The notes below the pieces were generated by a model that was not told the DNA's origin, ran no database searches, and saw only the letters and a program-made list of their open reading frames with translations. A stretch of 35,950 nucleotides of DNA from positions 1-35,950 of the forward strand of contig JAUSMR010000113.1 of assembly GCA_030645955.1 (NCBI GenBank), written 5' to 3'. Within the stretch, counting starts at the first letter, position 1. Each line of letters starts with the position of its first letter. Made by a program: the position numbers and the translations under genes. This DNA is from Gallionella sp. (lineage in GTDB: Bacteria > Pseudomonadota > Gammaproteobacteria > Burkholderiales > Gallionellaceae). This document shows, in pieces, positions 24,354-31,162 of this stretch.

Positions 24354-25642
24354 TCAGTGTCGACAGGCGCTGGCCGAATCACCTGGGCTTTCCGTCAGGA
24401 GGGCCTCATGGCTTTTGACGGAAATCTGCTCCAGACCGCGCGCCAGCGAGGAGGTGCTGGGGTTCTCGACAAAAACGCAACGTTTGCCGGTGCGCTTGCA
24501 GAAATCCTTGACCTTCCAGTAGGCGTTGTGACTGATGCAGCCGGTCTGGCAAATCACCAGGTCGGCGGCAGCCAGACTGGCATCCAGCACGTTGTGGCTG
24601 TCTTCCAGACCCCCGTCGTGGTGCGCGAAGCGTCCGCCAACGCGCTCAATGAGGTCACGGTAGCTTGACACGTTGCCGCTGCGCCCCCCAACACAGAGTA
24701 CCGTCTTTTGATGCAGGTGCACGGTAATGGGGCGGTACGCGTCTGCGCTGGTTCGGCCGCGTCCATTTCCGCTTGATGCGATGACGCTTCGTTCACGGTT
24801 TCGAGCAATTTTGTCGCCGACGCCAGTCTTTGCCGCAAATCGCTGATGTGTCCTTCGAGTTCGGCTTGGCGCAGCGTCATCTGCTCGATCTTTTTGTGCA
24901 GGCGCAGGCCTGATTCAAAACCGGGAATGGAGACCTTCAATGCCGTCATGTCCGCGTTCAGGAAGGCGAGGCTGCTGTCTTTGGCGAGGTTGTCGGCCCG
25001 GGCTTGCACCAGTTGCGCGCTCAGCCGCTCAATGTTGCTGGATTTGTCCGCCATGAAGCGCGTGCTGCGTTCCTGTACCCGGTCCAGTTCGCGTGTGAGG
25101 CTGGCATTCGCCTCCGCCAGGGCATTGAACCTGGGGATGTCAATGCGCACACTGGCGCCAGCTTGATGCTGCAGCATGTGCATGTCGCGGCATAAAACTT
25201 CCTGCAAGACAATATCGCAGCGCGGGTGGGTCAGGGCCGCCCAGAAAGCACCCGTCACATCCCCTTGCGCCACGGCGTCCTTCCACAATTGAGCAACGGC
25301 CGCCGTGGTTTTGGCTGACCTGAACTGTTGAACCCGGCGGGCATAACGTTGCTCCAGCTCGTGCTGCAGCAGCTCGGACAGGCGATTGCGGTGGCCGCAT
25401 TCGGCGACCGCACCCACATGCACTTCATAGCCATCCGCCAGCGCCCGTCCACCCAGCGCCTTGCTGACCAGACGCCGCAAGGTATCGAGCGGCAAGCAAA
25501 CGCCGACCACCGGGCAATGACACTGATGCGCCAATTCCCAGAGGCGCCGCCGCCGCGACCCGGTTGACGGCGGTGCTTGAGGTTCTAGGCAGGGCTGATC
25601 CTCGTGGGTTGAAGCCGCCGGGCTGGCATCGTGATCACACAT
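24354..25642 (-). pseudogene. DUF2325 protein, split by a frameshift
   Basis: From the ATG at 25642 a frame encodes about 300 residues with a long coiled-coil region (NASLTRELDRVQERS, KKIEQMTLRQAELEGHISDL). Near 24720-24740 the protein sense moves to another frame, which continues HLHQKTVLCVGGRSGNVSSY, ADLVICQTGCISHNAYW and RTGKRCVFVENPS to the stop at 24354. This second half is the DUF2325 domain, whose 'CVGG' and 'QTG.SH.AYW' are its hallmarks. An intact relative would have about 430 residues in one frame. The shift is a single base in ordinary sequence, so a sequencing error is possible. A second, intact DUF2325 gene lies divergently downstream of a Fur box. Confidence 0.75.
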
Positions 25643-25820
25643 GGTATGAATCCCTTTCGGCTTGCGCCTTGTTCAACAGCTGCTGGCTATTCCGACCAGA
25701 AAGCCAGACCACACCCAAAGCCTGTGAGCCAACAATGTCGACACCCAATTCGAACACGGGAGATGTGGACTTGCAGCGAGTGGCGGTGTGGTGGCAAGAG
25801 TTCATGTCGTTATTCTAAAC

Positions 25821-25842
25821 GCGAATTATTCGCATCTATAAT
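25821..25842 (+). promoter_or_regulatory. Fur box and -10 upstream of the DUF2325-bacterioferritin genes
   Basis: GCGAATTATTCGC (25821-25833) is a perfect 6-1-6 palindrome resembling a Fur half-site pair. Four bases later TATAAT (25837-25842) is a perfect -10, so a bound repressor would block polymerase. It also lies 180 bases upstream of the divergent DUF2325 pseudogene. Confidence 0.65.
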
Positions 25843-25886
25843 GACAGGCAACTGCAAAAGTGAAATTTACATTTCTGGAGCCAACC

Positions 25887-25931
25887 ATGAAAGACCTGTC
25901 AATGCCCCCCTGTCGCCCGACCGGCGCCTGA
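25887..25931 (+). CDS. Possible 14-residue leader peptide before DUF2325
   Basis: A TCTGGAG site stands 6 bases before an ATG that opens MKDLSMPPCRPTGA and stops at TGA 25929-25931, one base before the ATG of the DUF2325 gene. The main gene has no good ribosome site of its own, so translation by coupling is plausible. It could also be the remnant start of a longer gene. Confidence 0.4.
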   Translation: MKDLSMPPCRPTGA

Positions 25932-25932
25932 C

Positions 25933-26511
25933 ATGCCCGTGTCCCCGAAGGATTTCGAAAGCCTGGTTCGCGAACACCGCGTGCTGGTCATGCAGTACGG
26001 CCAGGTTCAGGCGCGCTGCAGCGAATTGGTGAGGGCGCAGGCGGGCGAGATCGAACGCCTGCAGGCGCAGGTCATGCGCCTGCGCGCCGCGGCGATCGTT
26101 CGTGATACGGCGCTCGCGTGGCGAGCACCCGCAGCAGGCCCGGTGGTCCGCGCGGACCTGCGCGAGAAGGCGGTCCTGTGCATTGGCCAGGACGGATCGG
26201 GCGCCAGTGTGGCCCAGCAGGTGGTCGAGATGGCTGGAGGGCACTTTCTGCATCACGACGGTGGCGACGGCGAAGACGGCGCGGCCCTTGAGGCCAGTCT
26301 GGTCGCGGCCGACCTGGTGATCTGCCAGACCGGTTGTGTGAGCCATGGCGCCTACTGGCGGGTGCAGGACCACTGCAAGCGCACCGGCAAGCAGTGCGTG
26401 ATGGTCGAGCAGCCGGCGGCGCGCACTGTCATGCGCATCCACACGGTCACGATAACTTCACAGGACTGTGAGCAATCCGATTCAGCGCAGATGGATAGAA
26501 TGAAAAATTAG
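25933..26511 (+). CDS. DUF2325 family protein
   Basis: The 192-residue protein has an N-terminal helical part (about 5-55; VQARCSELVRAQAGEIERLQ reads like a coiled coil) and a C-terminal DUF2325 domain. The domain holds KAVLCIGQDGSG (the usual CVGG is CIGQ here), HHDGG, ADLVICQTGCVSHGAYWRVQ and CKRTGKQCVMVEQP. The family's Rossmann-like fold with conserved Cys and Asp suggests binding of a small ligand or metal; no function is established to my knowledge. Its position under a Fur-like promoter and 40 bases before two bacterioferritin genes suggests a role in iron storage. It shares its domain with the pseudogene on the other side of the promoter, so the two are probably an old duplication. 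Confidence 0.85.
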   Translation: MPVSPKDFESLVREHRVLVMQYGQVQARCSELVRAQAGEIERLQAQVMRLRAAAIVRDTALAWRAPAAGPVVRADLREKAVLCIGQDGSGASVAQQVVEMAGGHFLHHDGGDGEDGAALEASLVAADLVICQTGCVSHGAYWRVQDHCKRTGKQCVMVEQPAARTVMRIHTVTITSQDCEQSDSAQMDRMKN

Positions 26512-26551
26512 GCCAGCCAACCGCACTTCCCCTTGATACACGGAGAACCTC

Positions 26552-27046
26552 ATGCAAGGCAATAAAAAAATCATCGACATCCTTAACGAGCTGCTCGCTG
26601 GCGAACTGACCGCCGTGGACCAATATCTGATCCACGGCGAAATGTACGCCGACTTGGGTTTTCACCATCTAGCCGAAAAAAGTCTGCACGAGTCGGAGCA
26701 TGAGCGTCTGCACGCCCGGGCACTGATTCAGCGCATTCTGTTTCTGGACGGCACGCCCAATCTGGCGCAACGCGCCGCGCTAAACGTGGGTGCCAACGTG
26801 CCGAACATGCTGAAGGCCGACCTGGATGTCGAATACAAGGTCGCCAGCGATCTGAAAAAAGCGATAGCCGCCTGCGAAACAGTCCAGGATTACGTGAGCC
26901 GCGACATGTTGGGGGCGCAGCTGGAAGACACCGAAATGGATCACGCCTATTATCTGGAAAAGCAGATCAACCTGATCAGTCTCGTCAGTCTCGTCGGCCT
27001 GCAGAATTACCAGCAGAGCCAGATGAAACCCGGCAACCCGTCCTAA
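26552..27046 (+). CDS. bfr: Bacterioferritin subunit with ferroxidase site, haem Met replaced
   Basis: The 164-residue protein aligns without gaps to E. coli Bfr over its first 54 residues. The di-iron ligands E18, E51, H54, E94, E127 and H130 are all present. The haem ligand Met52 is Arg (SEHERLHAR). It should oxidise Fe(II) and mineralise iron but not provide its own haem axial ligand. The next gene, 12 bases on, has the opposite set of residues, so the two subunits probably form one mixed 24-mer. AGGAGAACCTC-type ribosome site CGGAGAACCTC precedes the ATG. The C-terminus (QMKPGNPS) is slightly longer than in E. coli. Confidence 0.92.
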   Translation: MQGNKKIIDILNELLAGELTAVDQYLIHGEMYADLGFHHLAEKSLHESEHERLHARALIQRILFLDGTPNLAQRAALNVGANVPNMLKADLDVEYKVASDLKKAIAACETVQDYVSRDMLGAQLEDTEMDHAYYLEKQINLISLVSLVGLQNYQQSQMKPGNPS

Positions 27047-27058
27047 AAGAGCAAAGCG

Positions 27059-27541
27059 ATGCAAGGCGACAAAAAAGTCATCGAAGCCCTGAACAAGGTG
27101 CTGAAAAACGAGCTGACCTCGATCAACCAGTATTTCCTGCATGCCCGCATGTTCCGCCACTGGGGCCTGGAAAAACTCAACGACTACCAGTACAAGCAGT
27201 CGATCCGCGTCATGAAGGAGGCCGACGAGGTCATCGAGCGCATTCTCTTCCTCGAAGGCCTGCCCAATCTGCAAGACCTCGGCAAATTGCTGATCGGCGA
27301 AGAAGTCGTCGAGTGCCTGAGCGGCGACCTCACGTACGAGCGCGACATTCAGCGCCCCTTGCTGGTCGAGAGCATTGCGCTCTGTGAAACGCTGCAGGAT
27401 TACGTCAGCCGCGACCTGCTGGAGGATCTGTTAGAGCACTGCGAGGGTGCGATCGACTGGCTGGAAACGCAGCAAAGCCTAATCGCGGACGTCAGCCTGC
27501 CGAACTACCTGCAGTCGTACATGGAAACGGGCGGCGACTGA
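27059..27541 (+). CDS. bfr: Bacterioferritin subunit with haem Met52, ferroxidase site lost
   Basis: The 160-residue protein is very close to E. coli Bfr in sequence ([35 protein letters not shown]). Met52 is kept, so haem can bind between subunits. Of the di-iron ligands, E18 and E94 remain, but E51 is Val, H54 is Glu, E127 is Cys and H130 is Ala. The ferroxidase centre is therefore absent. It complements the preceding gene, as in the two-subunit bacterioferritins reported for several Proteobacteria. The haem would pass electrons from Bfd into the mineral core. The two genes are 12 bases apart and end at a terminator. Confidence 0.93.
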   Translation: MQGDKKVIEALNKVLKNELTSINQYFLHARMFRHWGLEKLNDYQYKQSIRVMKEADEVIERILFLEGLPNLQDLGKLLIGEEVVECLSGDLTYERDIQRPLLVESIALCETLQDYVSRDLLEDLLEHCEGAIDWLETQQSLIADVSLPNYLQSYMETGGD

Positions 27542-27564
27542 GACAGGTCGGGAATACGGTAGTC

Positions 27565-27593
27565 AAAGCCGCAGCTTGGTCTGCGGCTTTTTC
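27565..27593 (+). terminator. Rho-independent terminator of the bacterioferritin operon
   Basis: AAAGCCGCAG (27565-27574), loop CTTGGT and CTGCGGCTTT (27581-27590) form a 10-bp stem followed by TT. It stands 25 bases after the stop. Confidence 0.9.
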
Positions 27594-27686
27594 ATTGGGG
27601 TCTCCTCCATGCTGATCGGTAATGGCATCGCGGGCTGGCGGCAAGTGGATAGTCCTTTGCTCTCTTTGGCACTACCTTGCGTGCGA

Positions 27687-28142
27687 TTACTGTTTGAACG
27701 GCTCGATGGCACCCGGCTTGCGCAGCATCTTGTTGACTTCATCAAGATGCAACTCTTCCAGGACGATCATGTCCCGTGCATATTCCTCAAGCAGCACGGA
27801 GTTTCCTGCCGCAATTTTCAGCAGATCGTAATAGGCGGCGAGCGCTGTTTTTTCATGTTCCAGGCTTTCCCGCAGGATGTCGCCAATATCGTGTTTCGCC
27901 GTTTCAAGCAGTCCCCCTATCTTCAGGGAAGGATGCCCGCCCAGCAAAGTCACGAGTTCGCCCGCCTTGTGGGCATGATCAAGGCCTTCCTGTGCATTGC
28001 TTTTGAGCCAGGAAACAATGGGAATTCGGTTGTAGCCATAAACCATCAGCGAATAATGCGTGTATTTCACAACGCCCGCTAATTCCAACTCCATGATGCG
28101 GTTGAGCGCATCGATCGCGATTTGTTTCGTTGCGTCTTCCAT
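27687..28142 (-). CDS. Ferritin-like/bacterioferritin family protein
   Basis: The 151-residue protein is a four-helix ferritin-like chain with Glu/His helices: LNRIMELELAGVVKYTHYSL, EGLDHAHKAGELV, LGGHPSLKIGGL, ILRESLEHEKTALAAYYDLL and LEELHLDEVNKML. The HPSLKI loop marks a bacterioferritin subgroup distinct from the Bfr pair downstream. A GGAGG ribosome site stands 5 bases before the ATG at 28142; the longer frame from 28232 is not supported. The Glu-x-x-x-His spacing in helix B differs from Bfr, so its site may differ. It is convergent to the Bfr operon, with its own start after the hemP end. Confidence 0.85.
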   Translation of the reverse strand: MEDATKQIAIDALNRIMELELAGVVKYTHYSLMVYGYNRIPIVSWLKSNAQEGLDHAHKAGELVTLLGGHPSLKIGGLLETAKHDIGDILRESLEHEKTALAAYYDLLKIAAGNSVLLEEYARDMIVLEELHLDEVNKMLRKPGAIEPFKQ

Positions 28143-28297
28143 TTTGTCCTCCGGTTTGCGTTCAATGTTGCCAAAAATTTTGAGGGGTTCTGCCCCTTCC
28201 AATTTTGCAGACTCATGCGAACGGCTGCCCAAACCTGTATGTATGCCCAGATCACCGAGGCGGGTATTGCAGAGATTGGACCTGGTTCAGGTCGCCC

Positions 28298-28495
28298 CTA
28301 TTTGGTCAAAATCAGCTTGCCCAGCTTGGTCGCCTGCAAGCGGTAGATCGAGCCGTTGTGCTCGATCACAACCGATTTCTGACCCTTGAGCAGGTCCGTA
28401 CTTTGCACCGGTCCGGACGAATCCCCGGATGGTCGGCGCAAGGTAGTCCTGGCGGACAAGGGGATGCGCTCTGGCGTTTGATCGGTCGCTCGCAT
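28298..28495 (-). CDS. hemP: Hemin uptake protein HemP
   Basis: The 65-residue protein ends in the HemP pattern: DLLKGQKSVVIEHNGSIYRL, then QATKLGKLILTK. HemP (HmuP) is a small cytoplasmic protein, in rhizobia and Burkholderia an activator for haem-receptor expression. It lies 15 bases after exbD at the end of the tonB operon. HemP usually opens a haem operon, so its position here is unusual. N-terminal 35 residues (TPERIPLSARTTLRRPSG) are variable. Confidence 0.9.
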   Translation of the reverse strand: MRATDQTPERIPLSARTTLRRPSGDSSGPVQSTDLLKGQKSVVIEHNGSIYRLQATKLGKLILTK

Positions 28496-28510
28496 CTGGA
28501 AGTCCTGATC

Positions 28511-28921
28511 TCAGTTCTTCGGCTCGGTAATGAAGCCGATTTTTCTGACCCCGGCCAGTTGTGCCGCGGCCATGGCTTGTGCCACCCGCTCGTAACGCAC
28601 CTCCTTGTCCCCGCGAATGTGCAAATCGGGCTGCGGATTTTTCGCGGCCTCAGCCTGCAGCAGTGCGGGCAGGGCGCCGTCGTCCACTTTGACATCATTC
28701 CAGTAATAGCTGCCCTGCGCATCCACACTCAGTCGGATGGTCTGCGGTTTCACGTCCTGTGCCTGGTTGGTGGCGCGCGGCAAATCCACGTTGACCGCGT
28801 GTTTCATCACCGGCACGGTGATGATGAAGATGATGAGCAGCACCAGCATGACATCCACCAGGGGCGTCATGTTGATCTCATTCATCACCTCATCGGGTTC
28901 GTCTTGTGTTCCAAAAGCCAT
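28511..28921 (-). CDS. exbD: Biopolymer transport protein ExbD
   Basis: The 136-residue protein has one transmembrane helix (TPLVDVMLVLLIIFIITVPV) with the essential Asp that carries protons, and a periplasmic domain with NMTPLVDV before and RVAQAMAAAQLAGVRKIGFI after. Together with ExbB it uses the proton gradient to energise TonB. It sits 10 bases after exbB. Confidence 0.95.
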   Translation of the reverse strand: MAFGTQDEPDEVMNEINMTPLVDVMLVLLIIFIITVPVMKHAVNVDLPRATNQAQDVKPQTIRLSVDAQGSYYWNDVKVDDGALPALLQAEAAKNPQPDLHIRGDKEVRYERVAQAMAAAQLAGVRKIGFITEPKN

Positions 28922-28931
28922 GGTGTTTTCC

Positions 28932-29642
28932 TTAAGCTTTCTTCATCGGGACTACTTTGCTGTCGCCGCTGGCGACGCGGGCACCGGTGACAAAGTAGGC
29001 GTGCAAGTCGTGAGCGAAGCGGTTGAGCTTGGTCAGAATGGACTTGTTGCCCCGTACCAGCGCGTTGTAGCCCAGCACGGCCGGAATCGCCACCGCCAGG
29101 CCCAGCGCCGTCATGATGAGCGCCTCGCCGATGGGGCCAGCCACCTTGTCAATGGTGGCCTGTCCGGCCGCGCCAATGCCCAAGAGTGCGTGGTAAATGC
29201 CCCAAACCGTGCCGAACAAGCCGACAAACGGGGCCGTTGAACCCACTGACGCCAGTACGGCCAGACCCGACTGCAGGCGCGCCGTACTGTCGTCGATCGA
29301 ATTGCGCAGGCTACTCGTGATCCAGTCACTGGCGTCCAGCGTGTCATGCAGTTGCACTTTGGTGTTGCGGTGGTGGGCCGTGGCTTCACGTCCGGCCAGT
29401 GCCAGGCGGCGAAACGGATTGCTGTCGTCACCGCCAAGCTGGGCCAGTCCGGTGGCCAGGTCTTCGCTGTGCCAGAAATTTTCGGTGCTTGCCGCCAGTT
29501 TCTTGTATTGAAGGATGTCCAGCGCCTTCAGAATGATGACGATCCACGATGCCAGGGACATGATGAGCAGTATCAAGGCCACGGTTTTGGTGACCCAGTC
29601 ACCCTGGGTCCAGACGTTGATCAAGCCAAGTTGCGAATTCAT
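28932..29642 (-). CDS. exbB: Biopolymer transport protein ExbB
   Basis: The 236-residue protein has three transmembrane segments: VALILLIMSLASWIVIILKA near 24-43, VGSTAPFVGLFGTVWGIYHA near 140-160, and ALIMTALGLAVAIPAVLGYN near 185-205. The last two contain the Gly/Pro-rich signatures of the MotA/TolQ/ExbB family. I chose the ATG at 29642; a longer frame upstream looks unrelated. It precedes exbD and follows tonB by 22 bases, the normal energy module for outer-membrane iron uptake. Confidence 0.95.
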   Translation of the reverse strand: MNSQLGLINVWTQGDWVTKTVALILLIMSLASWIVIILKALDILQYKKLAASTENFWHSEDLATGLAQLGGDDSNPFRRLALAGREATAHHRNTKVQLHDTLDASDWITSSLRNSIDDSTARLQSGLAVLASVGSTAPFVGLFGTVWGIYHALLGIGAAGQATIDKVAGPIGEALIMTALGLAVAIPAVLGYNALVRGNKSILTKLNRFAHDLHAYFVTGARVASGDSKVVPMKKA

Positions 29643-29664
29643 AAATACTCCAAAAAAAGAAAAA

Positions 29665-30336
29665 TTATTCGAGGACGAAGGGGATAGGTACGTAGACCCA
29701 CATGGCTTCAGGTACGCCAGCACGGGTCCCCGGTACGTAGCGCCAGGCCTTCGCTGCTTTCAAGGCTGCTTGGTCCAGTCGGGGAAATCCGCTAGATTGC
29801 TTGAGGTCTGCATCCTGCGCCGTGCCGTCCACCCCGACGAGGACACGCACCACCACCTTGCCCTGCTCACCCAGCCGTCTACTTAGCGGAGGGTAGGGTG
29901 GCTTCGGGTTGTGCAGGTAGTCGGGCAGCTCCACGCGGGCAGGCGCCGGTGGCGCCTCGGCCACTTGGGCCACTTGGGCCACAACCGGCGGCGCGACGGG
30001 GGCAGGTTCGATGACGCCGACAGGGGCATTAGGCGAGGGTGTCGGGTCGGCAATGGCCATTGGCTGGGGTGAAACGGTCTTGACTGGAGCCGGTGTTTTG
30101 GCGATCGCCCGTTTGACGGGTGCGGGTGGTGCCGGCGGAGGCGGCACTTCTTGGGGTTCCGGTGGCTCAATGAATTCGACCAGGACTTCAGCGGGCACGA
30201 TCAGTTCGACCGTGCGACGCAGCAAACCGGTTTGCAGAGCCCATAGCGCGGCCACGTGAAAAACCACCACGCTGAGGGTGATGACGACGTTGCGGTTCAT
30301 GCCAGGCAATATTTCGGGGGGCTGAGTTAATGTCAT
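29665..30336 (-). CDS. tonB: Energy transducer TonB
   Basis: The protein has one N-terminal membrane anchor (NVVITLSVVVFHVAALWAL), a Pro-rich spacer of about 90 residues rich in PPPPAPPAP and VKTV, and a C-terminal TonB domain: YPPLSRRLGEQGKVVVRVLV, SGFPRLDQAALKAAKAWRYV and VYVPIPFVLE. It transmits energy from ExbBD across the periplasm to outer-membrane receptors. Two starts are possible: 30336 (223 residues) or 30300 (MNRNVVIT, 211 residues), and neither has a strong ribosome site; the second puts the anchor right at the N-terminus as usual. Confidence 0.93.
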   Translation of the reverse strand: MTLTQPPEILPGMNRNVVITLSVVVFHVAALWALQTGLLRRTVELIVPAEVLVEFIEPPEPQEVPPPPAPPAPVKRAIAKTPAPVKTVSPQPMAIADPTPSPNAPVGVIEPAPVAPPVVAQVAQVAEAPPAPARVELPDYLHNPKPPYPPLSRRLGEQGKVVVRVLVGVDGTAQDADLKQSSGFPRLDQAALKAAKAWRYVPGTRAGVPEAMWVYVPIPFVLE

Positions 30337-30372
30337 AGTTTAGGAGCTTGCCATGTCACTGGAGGGTAGGGG

Positions 30373-30447
30373 CTATTTGCGAAAAATCCACCAGGCAGAA
30401 CCCAGCACCAAAGCCAGGCTGACGCCCAGGGTTGAGACGAATTCCAT
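30373..30447 (-). CDS. Small 24-residue membrane protein between piuC and tonB
   Basis: An ORF with a perfect AAAGGAG site 8 bases before its ATG starts MEFVSTLGVSLALVLGSAWW and ends IFRK. It is one hydrophobic helix with a basic end facing the cytoplasm. It starts 13 bases after the piuC stop and the tonB start follows 36 bases on, all in one operon. Size is below usual gene-finder limits. I know no named family; an accessory to ExbB/ExbD or the inner-membrane transporter is possible. Confidence 0.6.
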   Translation of the reverse strand: MEFVSTLGVSLALVLGSAWWIFRK

Positions 30448-30460
30448 AGCGGGTTCTCCT

Positions 30461-31144
30461 TTATGTATCTGCCCACATGCGCAGCAGATTGTGATAACAG
30501 CCGGTAAGCCCGGTGGTCTCGTCGGTTTCGCCATGACGCTCGCGCAGGCGCAACAAATTCATATCCAGCTCGTACAGCAGGCGGCGTTGTTCATCACTGC
30601 GCACCATACTTTCTATCCAGAAAAAGCAGGCCAGACGATGGCCACGCGTCACGGGCTTGACCTGATGCAGGCTGGTGCCGGGGTACAGCACCATGTGACC
30701 GGCAGGCAACTTGACGGCTTGTTCGCCGTAAGTGTCTGCAACACAGAGTTCGCCACCATCGTAGTCGGCTGGGTCGGACAGAAACACCGTGCACGAAACG
30801 TCCGTGCGAACGCGCTGGCCGGTGCCTGGCAAATAGCGCACCGAGCCATCAATATGGTTGCCGTAGTAATTGCTGTCCCCGCCGTAGCGATTCAAGCGGG
30901 GCGGAAACACCCTTTTCGGCAAGGCTGCTGAAAAAAACAGGGGATTGGCGTCCAGGCCGCGTAATACCATGGCGCGTATTTCTCGGGCCGCGTCGCAATC
31001 ATGCGGCAGCTGCTCGTTGTTTTTAACCTGGGCCGCCTGTACGCCAGCGCCCGGCCGCCCATCACCCCAAGGTGCTCTGGCCAGCAGGTCCTGGGCATGG
31101 CGCACTTCATCAGCAGTCAAGATGTCGGGGATATGGAGCAGCAT
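30461..31144 (-). CDS. piuC: Fe(II)/2-oxoglutarate-dependent dioxygenase PiuC/YbiX
   Basis: The 227-residue protein matches PKHX/PiuC dioxygenases: an N-terminal helical start ([20 protein letters not shown]), [19 protein letters not shown] with the HxD of the iron site, [19 protein letters not shown], and [20 protein letters not shown] with the distal His and the Arg that binds 2-oxoglutarate. Such genes usually lie next to TonB-dependent siderophore receptors, as here, 18 bases after the receptor stop. The substrate is not known; a role in processing siderophore or iron protein is inferred. Confidence 0.93.
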   Translation of the reverse strand: MLLHIPDILTADEVRHAQDLLARAPWGDGRPGAGVQAAQVKNNEQLPHDCDAAREIRAMVLRGLDANPLFFSAALPKRVFPPRLNRYGGDSNYYGNHIDGSVRYLPGTGQRVRTDVSCTVFLSDPADYDGGELCVADTYGEQAVKLPAGHMVLYPGTSLHQVKPVTRGHRLACFFWIESMVRSDEQRRLLYELDMNLLRLRERHGETDETTGLTGCYHNLLRMWADT

Positions 31145-31162
31145 GGCGTTGGCTTGACAGGT

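Noticed and set aside
25564..25818. 84-codon plus-strand frame before the Fur box
   Set aside because: Mostly antisense to the start of the DUF2325 pseudogene, with no ribosome site; the last 27 codons alone are too short to judge.
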